A stretch of 64,000 nt of DNA from Cyanobacteria bacterium FACHB-63 (GCA_014695255.1 JACJNX010000061.1:372001-436000), one strand, 5' to 3'. Counted from the first letter of the stretch, positions 19,546 to 26,695 are shown. Notes: a model not told the origin generated them from the letters alone. A program made the numbers and translations.

Positions 19546-19567
19546 ATTTATAAATATATTTATAAAT
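19546..19567. promoter_or_regulatory. Perfect 22-bp AT-rich palindrome, candidate operator
   Basis: The 22 bases equal their own reverse complement. They consist of two copies of the ten-base palindrome ATTTATAAAT separated by AT. The element is 17 bases upstream of the minus-strand hypothetical gene starting at 19528, where a promoter and operator are expected. It contains TATAAAT-like -10 sequences on both strands. Regulation is inferred from symmetry and position only. Confidence 0.4.
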
Positions 19568-19874
19568 GAAGTCGTTTGTGATTATCCACAGCGAGACTGG
19601 GAGAGTGGCAGCGATGGGACAAGGATTCGGTCAAGATAAGATCGAACAGCGACACGCCAAACTGGAACAGGAGAAAGATTTGTTGGTGCGCTTGGGCGAG
19701 GTGATTGAGTAGGAAGCCGCCGTTGCCATCGCCGCAATCGCGATGTTGCTGTAGCGAAGCTCCGCGTTGTCCACGCAAACGCGGGACGATCCATTGCGCC
19801 AGAGTCGCTTCGTCTATGCAGAAGGTGCTCGCCCTTCCGCAACCCCTATTCATGCAACAACACCAAGAACCTGC
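19568..19874. other. Gene-free stretch with decayed sequence
   Basis: No convincing gene. A 45-codon plus-strand frame starts inside the palindrome (MKSFVIIHSETG, then KLEQEKDLLVRLGEVIE and a stop at about 19710). It looks protein-like but has no clear ribosome site. The following bases contain GCGGAGCTTCGCTAC-type short repeat sequence (minus strand) common in cyanobacterial spacers. I suspect a degraded insertion, but no transposase motif is left. Confidence 0.3.
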
Positions 19875-19875
19875 A

Positions 19876-19904
19876 TAAAAAACGGGGCACGGTTCAGGTG
19901 CCCC
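19876..19904 (-). terminator. Rho-independent terminator of the candidate small RNA
   Basis: On the minus strand the arms GGGGCAC and GTGCCCC (19898-19904 and 19884-19890) with a 7-base loop are followed by GTTTTTTAT. No protein gene on this strand ends here, so the terminator implies a non-coding transcript arriving from about 20030. Confidence 0.75.
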
Positions 19905-20030
19905 CAAGATACTCAGATTGACTTGTCAAAGCAAAAGTTCCCTCACAGCCTCAAACGAACCCGTAGAACTACGAGCAACTGTTGAGGTATTCGGGGTTTT
20001 GCCTCTCCGTAGAATACCTGAGTGATTTAT
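19876..20030 (-). ncRNA. Candidate structured small RNA, 6S-like
   Basis: Upstream of the terminator the sequence folds into one long irregular hairpin. Paired blocks (plus-strand coordinates): ACTCAG 19911-19916 with CTGAGT 20018-20023; GCAAAA 19931-19936 with TTTTGC 19997-20002; CCTCAA 19949-19954 with TTGAGG 19982-19987; and the tip CGTA 19962-19965 with TACG 19970-19973. The outermost helix and the next are separated by a large bubble of 14 and 15 bases. One side of it can itself fold (TTGAC/GTCAA). A closing stem, a central bubble and a long distal arm with a size near 150-190 bases are the known design of 6S RNA, which binds RNA polymerase. The call rests on hand-folding only; another structured RNA is possible. 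The 5' end and promoter are not resolved. Confidence 0.45.
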
Positions 20031-20222
20031 GTCATAGGTGCCGCCCTATGAAAATTTCATCAGAACCTCATGTTTCTACGGAAATTATTAGCAATTCAAA
20101 AATTCTCTTGATTGCTGATTGAGAAAAATTGCTGCGAATCGGCTCATTTAACTTTTTCGTAGGTCGGGGACATCGAGTAATACGATAGGTAAAAGGGAAT
20201 CAACAAAAAGAAACACAGATTT

Positions 20223-20903
20223 ATGAACGGAGTCGATGACAAAACCGAAGTGCGTGAGTATTTCAACGCGACGGGCTTCGATCGCTGGCGCAGAATTTAT
20301 GGCGATGGTGAGGTGAATAAAGTCCAGCTTGATATCCGCACTGGGCATCAACAGACGGTTGATACCCTGCTTGGCTGGCTCAGAAGTGATGGGAATCTAG
20401 CTGATTTGACGATTTGCGATGCGGGTTGCGGGGTTGGGAGCTTGAGCATTCCGCTCGCGCAAGAAGGCGCGAAGCTGTTTTCTAGCGATATTTCCGAGAA
20501 AATGGTGGGTGAAGCAAAGGAGCGATCGATCGAGCTTGGACTTCAAGACAATCCGACTTTCGCGGTACAAGACTTAGAAACGCTCAGCGGCAAGTATCAC
20601 ACAGTTGTTTGTTTGGATGTCTTGATTCACTATCCGACAGAACAAGCGACCGATATGATCAAGCATTTGGCAAGTTTGGCGGACGATCGTTTGATTTTGA
20701 GTTTTGCGCCGAAGACCTTTTTGCTGACGATTCTGAAGCGGATCGGGGAGTTCTTTCCGGGTCCAAGTAAGACGACTCGCGCTTATCAGCATCGTGAAGC
20801 CGATATTGTGAAAGTGTTGGAAAGCTGTGGCTTTAAAATTCAGCGCAAAGCAATGACCAGCACGAAATTCTATTTTTCGCGAATGCTGGAAGCAGTGCGT
20901 TAA
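20223..20903 (+). CDS. chlM: Magnesium-protoporphyrin IX methyltransferase
   Basis: ChlM transfers a methyl group from S-adenosylmethionine to the C13 propionate of Mg-protoporphyrin IX in chlorophyll synthesis. The SAM-binding glycine loop is CDAGCGVGSLSIPLA (about residue 65), followed by the acidic strand end SSDIS. Other family sequences are REYFNATGFDRWRRIYGD near the start and LDVLIHYP and FAPKTFLLTILKRIGE further on. The length of 226 residues is normal. The gene is transcribed away from the candidate small RNA and converges with the DUF4336 gene. Confidence 0.96.
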   Translation: MNGVDDKTEVREYFNATGFDRWRRIYGDGEVNKVQLDIRTGHQQTVDTLLGWLRSDGNLADLTICDAGCGVGSLSIPLAQEGAKLFSSDISEKMVGEAKERSIELGLQDNPTFAVQDLETLSGKYHTVVCLDVLIHYPTEQATDMIKHLASLADDRLILSFAPKTFLLTILKRIGEFFPGPSKTTRAYQHREADIVKVLESCGFKIQRKAMTSTKFYFSRMLEAVR

Positions 20904-20944
20904 ACATACACAAGTTCGATAAGTCTCTGTATCGTTCCGCGCCT

Positions 20945-20974
20945 ACAGGATAGGGAAAAATCCTTATCCTGTTT
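20945..20974. terminator. Bidirectional terminator between chlM and DUF4336
   Basis: Arms ACAGGATA (20945-20952) and TATCCTGT (20965-20972) with an inner GGG/TCC pairing form a hairpin followed on the plus strand by TTTCTCT. It sits 42 bases after chlM and 4 bases before the convergent stop codon. Confidence 0.65.
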
Positions 20975-20976
20975 CT

Positions 20977-22161
20977 CTAGAGCTTATCTTTTGGCGGTGG
21001 TGTCACTTTCGTTTTAATCAAGCCCTGTTCAAGTTGTTTCAACAGTGCAAAATCCTCATCGGGCAGAGTTCGATCGCCGTTCTTCTCCAGAAAATTAAAC
21101 GCCGCCCGAAACTCTTTAGCATCGGCTGAGATCGGTGCTTCTAAATGACAGGGAATCACGCGCTCAAAGTCCCAACTGGCGACTTTTTCCGCCCAATCAA
21201 TTACAATCTGCGGTTCCCGATTCAGGATCAATCTCTGCAAAATTGGAGCCACGATCAATCGATGTTTTCGTAATGCCTCAAACGATCGCTGCCACCCCGC
21301 CTTCCAGTGGAACGGATACCAACCAAATAAGGCTTTTTTCGAGCGATTAGGCGCTTTGGCGACTTCACGTACCGACGGAACTAAATCGGCAACCTCTAAA
21401 CCACTGGGCTGAAAGTAAAACGTAAATAATGCAACGCGCTGCCAACCCTTACGGCGATTGGCTTCGGTATCTTCAATTCCCTCCGCTCCCGTCTCACGTG
21501 CATGAAACAACAACGGGTAAGGATCAATTTGCAGGATTTCTGGGGCAACTTCTGGAATCGATACAACAGAATCCGTCACCATCAGCGTTTTAGAGCGTCG
21601 ATCGAACAATGCGATTTCTTCAAATGGTCCTAATCCCAATCGAATCGGACCTAATTTTGCATAGTCAAACTGGTCGCCAAAGGGAACTGATCGACCATCA
21701 AGTAAATGCGTTCGATCGCGAGGAAAGCCCAACCAAGACAACGGTAAATTAACCGGATAGCTCCATTGATCCGGTGCAACATAAATTTGAGCATTAGGAA
21801 ACTTTCGAGCGAATGGCGGAATAAATACTTTATGCTCTAAACCTGAAGCAGTTGGAAGAATAATATATTTAACGTCGCCGTGAACGGAAACAATGTCATC
21901 GAGTAATCGCAAGCATTCAACCGTTGGGGCAACAGGTGCATAGACTAAAAGCCCACCTGCATCGAGCTTTACAACCGTCATCCGAATCGGTGTAACAACG
22001 TAGAAAATTCCCTGAAGCTGTTCAAATATCCAAACAGCATTTTCGACGACTTCGCGCCTGATCGTCCGACGCTGGCTATAGGGATAAATTGGCACTGTAA
22101 ACCAATAAAACCACGATCGCTCACGCGGACTGATTTGACTTTCTTGCACCGATCGCATCAT
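20977..22161 (-). CDS. DUF4336 domain protein (metallo-beta-lactamase-like)
   Basis: A 394-residue cytoplasmic protein of the DUF4336 family found across cyanobacteria and plastid-bearing eukaryotes. The fold is related to metallo-beta-lactamases: TVVKLDAGGLLVYAPVAPT is the first beta strand region, and ILPTASGLEHKVFIPPFARKFP corresponds to the region that holds the metal-binding HxHxDH in true enzymes. Here only single His residues remain, so hydrolase activity is doubtful. FALFDRRSKTL-like sequence (EIALFDRRSKTLMVTDS) follows, and the C-terminal part has VIPCHLEAP. Two ATG codons lie at the start; I use the first. Confidence 0.85.
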   Translation of the reverse strand: MMRSVQESQISPRERSWFYWFTVPIYPYSQRRTIRREVVENAVWIFEQLQGIFYVVTPIRMTVVKLDAGGLLVYAPVAPTVECLRLLDDIVSVHGDVKYIILPTASGLEHKVFIPPFARKFPNAQIYVAPDQWSYPVNLPLSWLGFPRDRTHLLDGRSVPFGDQFDYAKLGPIRLGLGPFEEIALFDRRSKTLMVTDSVVSIPEVAPEILQIDPYPLLFHARETGAEGIEDTEANRRKGWQRVALFTFYFQPSGLEVADLVPSVREVAKAPNRSKKALFGWYPFHWKAGWQRSFEALRKHRLIVAPILQRLILNREPQIVIDWAEKVASWDFERVIPCHLEAPISADAKEFRAAFNFLEKNGDRTLPDEDFALLKQLEQGLIKTKVTPPPKDKL

Positions 22162-22648
22162 TGCCCAGACTCTTATTCACCTGATCTAGTCTCTCACGCA
22201 TCCTGAAACGATAGCGCATTCAGAAATAAATGCAGTTTCAATCACCAACACCGAACCACAGAGTAAGCATCTGGCTTCTAGGCTTGCGAAGTCGCCCAGC
22301 GTCTGTTTGGTAACTGTTTGGTAACGAGTAACCTTTATGATAGCGGCACGATCAAATTACGCTCAAAGTCATTGGCATATAGTTCCGATCGCTCGTCTTA
22401 GGTATCAGCCCGAAAGTAGCGCGATCGCACTTCGGTAAGGAATATGAGGAGCGATCGTCAATTGAACTAACGATGCCCATTACCCGCCGTAGACAGCCTC
22501 TGCCATAATTGGCTCTCGACGATCAGCGTGCATGGGCGTTGTTCTGCAGCGTTCTCTAGTATGTTTTCTCCTGTTGTTAAAGAGATTCAAACCCATCGGT
22601 GCATCATGATAGAGCAAGCAGCGATAAACTTTTATCTTCGTAAAATAA
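22162..22648. other. Gene-free spacer entering the accessory island
   Basis: No convincing coding region. It contains a short duplication GTTTGGTAACTGTTTGGTAAC (22303-22323 region, two tandem copies of about 10 bases), a copy of the island's direct repeat at 22421-22473, and several partial HIP1 sites. Short frames here lack ribosome sites or family resemblance. Confidence 0.5.
22421..22473 (+). repeat. Island direct repeat, copy 1
   Basis: First of four related sequences with the pattern GCGATCGCACTT-(n)-GAATATGAGGA-GCGATC-(n)-TGAACTAACGA. This copy reads GCGATCGCACTTCGGTAAGG, then AATATGAGGAGCGATCGTCA, then ATTGAACTAACGA. It lies 175 bases downstream of the DUF5615 gene stop. Confidence 0.8.
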
Positions 22649-22936
22649 TTAGATCGCGCTGAACTCTCGACGCAGCAAATTTTCAATTTCTAATGTCGAA
22701 CAGTTTCCCCGTCGAATCCAAATGACTTTTGGTGGATTCCCAAATACTAAGCTCCGATCGTGCATATCAGCATCTTTCGAGACAATCATCAAATCATTGT
22801 CTTTTGCATAATCCCAAACGATTGGGTCGATTGTTGCTTTCATACCCACATCTCGAACGTGAAGCGAGTTTGGAAAAAGATCGCTCAGACGGTTCGGTAA
22901 TTTAGGCGACAGGTTTTCATCAAAGAGCAGTTTCAT
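22649..22936 (-). CDS. DUF5615 PIN-like toxin
   Basis: Predicted toxin or nuclease of a two-gene module. DUF5615 is a Mut7-C-like branch of the PIN fold. Conserved acidic residues are D7 and E8 (LLFDENLSPKL), with a further cluster in IVSKDADMHDRS. The 95-residue length is usual. Its ATG overlaps the stop of the DUF433 gene in an ATGA, so translation is coupled. DUF433/DUF5615 pairs are widespread in cyanobacteria as presumed toxin-antitoxin systems; few have been tested. Confidence 0.9.
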   Translation of the reverse strand: MKLLFDENLSPKLPNRLSDLFPNSLHVRDVGMKATIDPIVWDYAKDNDLMIVSKDADMHDRSLVFGNPPKVIWIRRGNCSTLEIENLLRREFSAI

Positions 22937-23163
22937 GCAGAGGATGGCGTAGCCATAAACCGACGCTCACGGTCAGCAGCGTATGCAATGCAAGCCTTTA
23001 AATCTTCTCGCGTTAGATCGGGGAAATCGTCGAGGATTTCTGCTTCAGTCATGTCAGAGGCTAGGTACTCAAGCACTTCATAGACTGTAATACGCAAACC
23101 ACGAACACAAGGTTTACCGCCACGTTTCTCAGGTTCGATTGTGATGATATCTCGGTAGTTCAT
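22933..23163 (-). CDS. DUF433 antitoxin
   Basis: DUF433 protein of 76 residues with an HTH-like DNA-binding fold, the presumed antitoxin and repressor for the DUF5615 partner. The motif IEPEKRGGKPCVRGLRITVYEVLEYLA (here given in part) and the DFPDLTREDLKACIAYA helix are canonical. It is the first gene of the pair and overlaps the toxin by 4 bases. Confidence 0.93.
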   Translation of the reverse strand: MNYRDIITIEPEKRGGKPCVRGLRITVYEVLEYLASDMTEAEILDDFPDLTREDLKACIAYAADRERRFMATPSSA

Positions 23164-23262
23164 AGATTTTTATGGTCATTAGTTGCAGTTATTCGTATAT
23201 CTTACCGAAATAAAGAAAGTCAGAAAATTTACGGAATATCAATCCTTTAACGCTCACGATAG

Positions 23263-23306
23263 CTTTTTCAGTTGTATGGTCGAAAGCGCTAGTACAACTG
23301 AAAAGG
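23263..23306. repeat. 14-bp inverted repeat (one G-T pair)
   Basis: Arms TTTTCAGTTGTA (23265-23276) and TACAACTGAAAA (23293-23304) are perfectly complementary and extend by two more pairs (one G-T). The loop is 16 bases. GATAGC just outside the left arm also matches GCTATC further right, so a larger stem with an internal loop is possible. It lies about 100 bases upstream of the DUF433 start and could be an operator or a relic of a small palindromic element. Confidence 0.6.
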
Positions 23307-23388
23307 ATCAACGATCGCTATCCACGAGGCGCGAAACCTCTGTTCGCAAAGATTTTTACAAGACTACCTTTGATATCAATTTGATTCC

Positions 23389-23442
23389 GCGATCGCACTT
23401 TGACGAGGAATATGAGGAGCGATCATAAACTGAACTAACGAC
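23389..23442 (+). repeat. Island direct repeat, copy 2
   Basis: Reads GCGATCGCACTTTGACGAGG, then AATATGAGGAGCGATCATAA, then ACTGAACTAACGA. It is in the same orientation as copy 1 and lies 66 bases downstream of the aspartic protease gene stop. Confidence 0.85.
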
Positions 23443-23508
23443 AAAGTTGAACGGCGACGAGAGAACGATAGGTTAGACCGTGCTTCACAAGCAGGTCTTA
23501 AACTACAA

Positions 23509-23877
23509 TCACAGGGCTTCAATTTTAACGATGCCACCCTCAACATTATCAATTTGTAATCGATACCCGTAGAGTATTGCCATTCCTAGCAGGGGTTCCG
23601 TCTCTGATGCTGCTATATCGATTGTGCGATATTGCCCATCCCAAATTACTGTTGCAGCGTAGAAGTCGAACAAGACTTCGCTACCATCTCCCAGGGTTGC
23701 TGTATTGGAAGTTCGCCAAGGTAGCCCAAGTCGAATGATCTGTTCAGAGGGCAGAGATAGGAAGCCATCAAATCCAGTGTCGATTACAGTATTAATGGCT
23801 TCTCGTTGTCCAGATGAGTTACCAACAATAAGGGGAAGCGTGGCTTCACGACGCACATTCACAACTCCGTAAATCAT
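23509..23877 (-). CDS. Retropepsin-like (clan AA) aspartic protease
   Basis: Predicted single-domain aspartic protease of 122 residues. The active-site motif is D33-T-G in NTVIDTGFDGFLSLP, with the hydrophobic strands of the family after it (GDGSEVLFDFYAATVIWDG, PLLGMAILYGYRLQID). Such proteins act as homodimers, each giving one Asp. I place the start at 23877 because that ATG overlaps the stop of the upstream 91-residue gene in an ATGA and leaves MIYGVVNVRREA at the N terminus; the open frame goes 22 codons further. No membrane segment or signal is seen. The target is unknown. Confidence 0.85.
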   Translation of the reverse strand: MIYGVVNVRREATLPLIVGNSSGQREAINTVIDTGFDGFLSLPSEQIIRLGLPWRTSNTATLGDGSEVLFDFYAATVIWDGQYRTIDIAASETEPLLGMAILYGYRLQIDNVEGGIVKIEAL

Positions 23878-24149
23878 TGATTCTGCTTCAGACTCCGTGA
23901 ACCAAAATGATAAACGGCGCGATGTCCGATGCGAATTGTCCAAGGCTGGGCATCGGGGATGCGTTCAAAGAGCGGATCGGTTGCAGCCATGATAGTATCC
24001 CCAACCTCATAGTCTCCGGTTTCGATGTCGATCGCTACAATTTTGCCCTCGTTTCCGGCTTCAACTTGTTGGCGAATACCAGATTCATAGAGTTCTTGCC
24101 CACGTCGAGCCAACTCTTCTTTGCTGTAACGCCGTTGTCGAATTACCAT
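23874..24149 (-). CDS. Small partner protein of the aspartic protease
   Basis: A 91-residue protein without a named family that I recognise. It begins VIRQRRYSKEELARRGQELYE, a basic helical segment. A compact beta-rich part follows (GKIVAIDIETGDYEVGD; PWTIRIGHRAVYHFG). It is translationally coupled to the protease (ATGA overlap), the same layout as the neighbouring toxin-antitoxin pair. A role as regulator, substrate or antitoxin-like partner of the protease is inferred from gene order only. Confidence 0.75.
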   Translation of the reverse strand: MVIRQRRYSKEELARRGQELYESGIRQQVEAGNEGKIVAIDIETGDYEVGDTIMAATDPLFERIPDAQPWTIRIGHRAVYHFGSRSLKQNQ

Positions 24150-24331
24150 AGAGCGACCTTATTTTACTGTCTATTCTACTTCAACTGCCCAATCAACAGC
24201 CTTAGAACTTAGTGGATTGAGTCACTTCTGCTGATGCAAAAGCACAACCGATAGCGATCGATTCACAAGACTGACCTTTCGTCGTTGAAGAGCTAAAAAG
24301 CAGAAAGCATGTCCTGTTTCAAGTTAATTCT

Positions 24332-24385
24332 GCGATCGCACTTTGGCGAGAAATATTAGAAGCGATCGTAAGCTGAACTAACGAC
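24332..24385 (+). repeat. Island direct repeat, copy 3
   Basis: Reads GCGATCGCACTTTGGCGAGA, then AATATTAGAAGCGATCGTAA, then GCTGAACTAACGA. It is followed by CTCCATTCACC, which resembles the bases after copy 1 (TGCCCATTACC), so the repeated unit may be slightly longer. Confidence 0.8.
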
Positions 24386-24403
24386 TCCATTCACCTTAAT
24401 GCC

Positions 24404-24449
24404 GCGATCGCGCTTCGACGAAGAATATGAGGATCGATCGTAAACTGAA
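24404..24449 (+). repeat. Island direct repeat, copy 4 (shortened)
   Basis: Reads GCGATCGCGCTTCGACGAAG, then AATATGAGGATCGATCGTAA, then ACTGAA, where similarity stops. It is 18 bases after copy 3 and 76 bases downstream of the nuclease-like gene stop. Confidence 0.75.
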
Positions 24450-24525
24450 AAGCGGTCGCGATCACCGGACGCTAATAACCTTCGCACCCAAGGGATAATA
24501 CAGATATTCTAATGCATTGCGGTTG

Positions 24526-25590
24526 TTAAGTTGGCGGTAATTGTTTCTTTGTTATTTCATCTGACTGAACATAGCCATATTTTCTAGCCAGTTCTTCTAA
24601 ATCTTTTTTGTACGGATTGTACAAGTTGTTGGACTCTGAATTAAGGTTTATATGAGCTACCCAAGGGTTACTGTGGTCTGAGTGCTCAGCATCGCCAGCA
24701 AAGCCTAGCTCTTGGCGTATGGCATTCCAGAAATCAATAATGTAATCTGCCTGCCATTTACCGTTAGCACCAAGGCACCGACGGAATTCATTGACTACTT
24801 GAATATTTTCACAAGCAATGATCAATTTTGAATAACAGCTGCGAACACGAGATGCAAACTTAAAGCCATCATTGGAACAACCAATTACAGACCTAGGTAA
24901 CAGATGATAGGCAAAGTACTCATCGACAAGATCAAGTGCCTCCAAACATGCCTCTTGCTTTAGAGTTTGCTGATTAGCACCAATCGAACCTTGAAGTTGG
25001 ATTGCTACTTCGCGTGCAACACTTGTCATTGCACCAGGATATGCACTCAGAACCCACTTCTCAAGCTTGGTCTTGAACTCATCTCGTTTTTGAGGCTCAG
25101 AACCTGTGGATACTTCTTCCAGTGAGTTAGTTAGTGTACGTATCAATAGTTCCCGTGCTAAGGCGGGAATGGCAGAGTACCCGTACTTGATTAGCCAATC
25201 TTCAAGATGATGTGCAGCAGCTGCAACTAGGGTACGAGGAATCTGCGGTACTGGTTCGGGTACAGTGACCCTCCCAATCTTACTGATCTCTGCTAAAGCA
25301 ACTTTAGACCCTAAATTTCCGACAAGAACAAGACGATATTCATCTGCCTCTACGCTATTTTCAAGCTCCCTTGCATAGCTCTCAATTTCTGCCTTCTGAA
25401 ACGACTTTGCCGTACTCTTAACTTGAATTGCTCGTTTGCGATCATTGCTTAAGTAAAAGATTAGGTCAGCCTTTTCTTCATCTCCACCGGGTTCGAGACG
25501 GATAGACATCCATTCTTCATCCGACATCGCTTCAAACAATGCGATTAGGGTCTGAACGAGGTAGCCACGAATTGATTCTCGTCCGCTCAT
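24526..25590 (-). CDS. Putative PD-(D/E)xK-like nuclease with unknown C-terminal region
   Basis: A 354-residue cytoplasmic protein. The N-terminal about 100 residues look like the nuclease domain seen in defence proteins of the Cap4/DUF4297 kind: RGYLVQTLIALFEAM, an acidic segment with E33 and D42 (LEPGGDEEKADLIFYL), and then Q56-V-K58 in RAIQVKSTAKSF, matching D-(x)n-(E/Q)xK. The rest (about 110-354) is helical with scattered Cys/Trp and no family that I recognise; it could be a sensor or binding region. It stands alone behind its own promoter region, beside toxin-antitoxin type pairs. A defence role is inferred from domain type and location. Confidence 0.6.
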   Translation of the reverse strand: MSGRESIRGYLVQTLIALFEAMSDEEWMSIRLEPGGDEEKADLIFYLSNDRKRAIQVKSTAKSFQKAEIESYARELENSVEADEYRLVLVGNLGSKVALAEISKIGRVTVPEPVPQIPRTLVAAAAHHLEDWLIKYGYSAIPALARELLIRTLTNSLEEVSTGSEPQKRDEFKTKLEKWVLSAYPGAMTSVAREVAIQLQGSIGANQQTLKQEACLEALDLVDEYFAYHLLPRSVIGCSNDGFKFASRVRSCYSKLIIACENIQVVNEFRRCLGANGKWQADYIIDFWNAIRQELGFAGDAEHSDHSNPWVAHINLNSESNNLYNPYKKDLEELARKYGYVQSDEITKKQLPPT

Positions 25591-25704
25591 TATTCCTCCA
25601 TTAGCAAGCTTGTAGGAGTCGATCTACACTCTCTACACTAAATTTTCCGCATAGCGCCTCAGATCACTTGACTAGGCTGATCGACCTACACAACTTCCTC
25701 TTCT

Positions 25705-26181
25705 CTAATTCGGAACTCGATATCGACTGGCAATAAACGAGAAGAATCGGTAGTAGTTGCTAAACTGCCCACTCGGAGCGATGCCGCGCCAGTGATATTC
25801 CCTGTCTTTATGGTCGATCGTTAACATCATCGTGCTAGTCTGCGCCTCGACCTTCACCTCTAATCGTCCGGGTATCCCCTGCGCCGTTGTAAAGTTCGTC
25901 GGCTGCGATTTTTGAGTCGATCGCTTCAACTTCGCCCAACTGCGAATCTCAAACCCCGCATTCTTCGGATCACTAAACGCAATACCATCCTGATTTTCCG
26001 GGGGAATCGAATCGATCCAGCCCTCTGGATACAAAAACTCAAAGCCAAATCGAGGATTCCGGTAGGTCTGCCAACGGTCAGGAATCGCACTCTCCAAGGA
26101 TTGCGATCGCTCCCAAGGCAAGCCATTGCAACCTGTTAGCCCAATCACTCCAACTAAAATCCAACTCAAACCCTGCTTCAT
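25705..26181 (-). CDS. Lipoprotein
   Basis: Predicted lipid-anchored exported protein of about 158 residues. It starts MKQGLSWILVGVIGLTGC, a signal peptide ending in the lipobox LTGC. The mature domain (YRNPRFGFEFLYPEGW and later VEAQTSTMMLTIDHKDREYHW) resembles the PsbP/DUF1795-like fold of small cyanobacterial lipoproteins, where FGFxFxYPxxW is common. I use the ATG at 26181; the frame is open 28 codons further but the signal peptide sits right after this start. The gene is divergent from the ribbon-helix-helix gene. Confidence 0.8.
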   Translation of the reverse strand: MKQGLSWILVGVIGLTGCNGLPWERSQSLESAIPDRWQTYRNPRFGFEFLYPEGWIDSIPPENQDGIAFSDPKNAGFEIRSWAKLKRSTQKSQPTNFTTAQGIPGRLEVKVEAQTSTMMLTIDHKDREYHWRGIAPSGQFSNYYRFFSFIASRYRVPN

Positions 26182-26291
26182 AATGTAAACGAATGTAACA
26201 ATAATGCCGTCATGCTGGCATACCGTCTTGACAGCTTCCCAATCTGCCAGATATCGTAATTGCATACCCGGGTAAAACGACTGAAAGTTCT

Positions 26292-26624
26292 ATGCAAGAC
26301 AAGCAGAAAGTTACGTTGTATCTCCCGCCCGAATTGCACCGCAAGCTAAAAATCCAAGCGGCGATGAGTTCAGAGGCGATGTCAGTCCTCGCAGAGAGGG
26401 CGCTCGACTTTTACCTCACATACCCGGAGGTTGTTGAGCAGCAAGAAGAAGCTCATGGTCAAACCCATCGGATTTACGACTGTCCCAGTTGTACCACTCC
26501 GGTAGTCCTAAGAAACGGCGAGTTGACTGCTTTAGGGCACTCCTCCAACGCTGTAACTCAGGATGAGCTATCGACCGTTTCGATCGGGTCTTCCAGCGAA
26601 GAGAAGGTTGTCGTTCCCTGCTAG
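26292..26624 (+). CDS. Ribbon-helix-helix DNA-binding protein
   Basis: A 110-residue protein with an N-terminal ribbon-helix-helix domain (KVTLYLPPELHRKLKIQAAM, then SVLAERALDFYL), a dimeric DNA-binding fold. The C-terminal half carries CPSC and a terminal Cys but has no clear fold. It lies 71 bases upstream of ycf46 on the same strand, so it may regulate or accompany that gene. RHH proteins in this position relative to ycf46 occur in cyanobacteria as I recall it, but the function is not established. Confidence 0.8.
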   Translation: MQDKQKVTLYLPPELHRKLKIQAAMSSEAMSVLAERALDFYLTYPEVVEQQEEAHGQTHRIYDCPSCTTPVVLRNGELTALGHSSNAVTQDELSTVSIGSSSEEKVVVPC

Positions 26625-26695
26625 TATCTACCGCAGAGTTCGCAGTCTGATCGGTTCGCTTCACACATCTGCACCGTTGTTAGTGGGTCGCGGTT

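Larger units (their letters stand above)
23164..23508. other. Spacer with inverted repeat and direct repeat copy 2
   Basis: An 81-codon plus-strand frame (23183-23428) crosses this spacer and ends inside the direct repeat as PRSHFDEEYEERS. It spans a hairpin and has no family I know, so I do not call it a gene. The inverted repeat at 23263-23306 and the direct repeat at 23389-23442 are listed separately. Confidence 0.5.
24150..24525. other. Spacer with two repeat copies
   Basis: No gene is supported. The spacer holds direct repeat copies 3 and 4 and several HIP1 sites. A short open frame running through copy 3 in another phase (ending AIALWREILEAIVS) has no recognisable start. Confidence 0.5.

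Noticed and set aside
19560-19907. 115-codon minus-strand frame with many cysteines
   Set aside because: Its start lies in the RNA terminator region and its composition is not protein-like; probably chance coding in decayed sequence.
23183-23428. 81-codon frame across the DUF433 upstream spacer
   Set aside because: It runs through a hairpin and ends in the direct repeat; no ribosome site or family resemblance. Kept as repeat evidence only.
22421-24449. CRISPR array
   Set aside because: Repeats are too few, too diverged and separated by whole genes; no cas genes.
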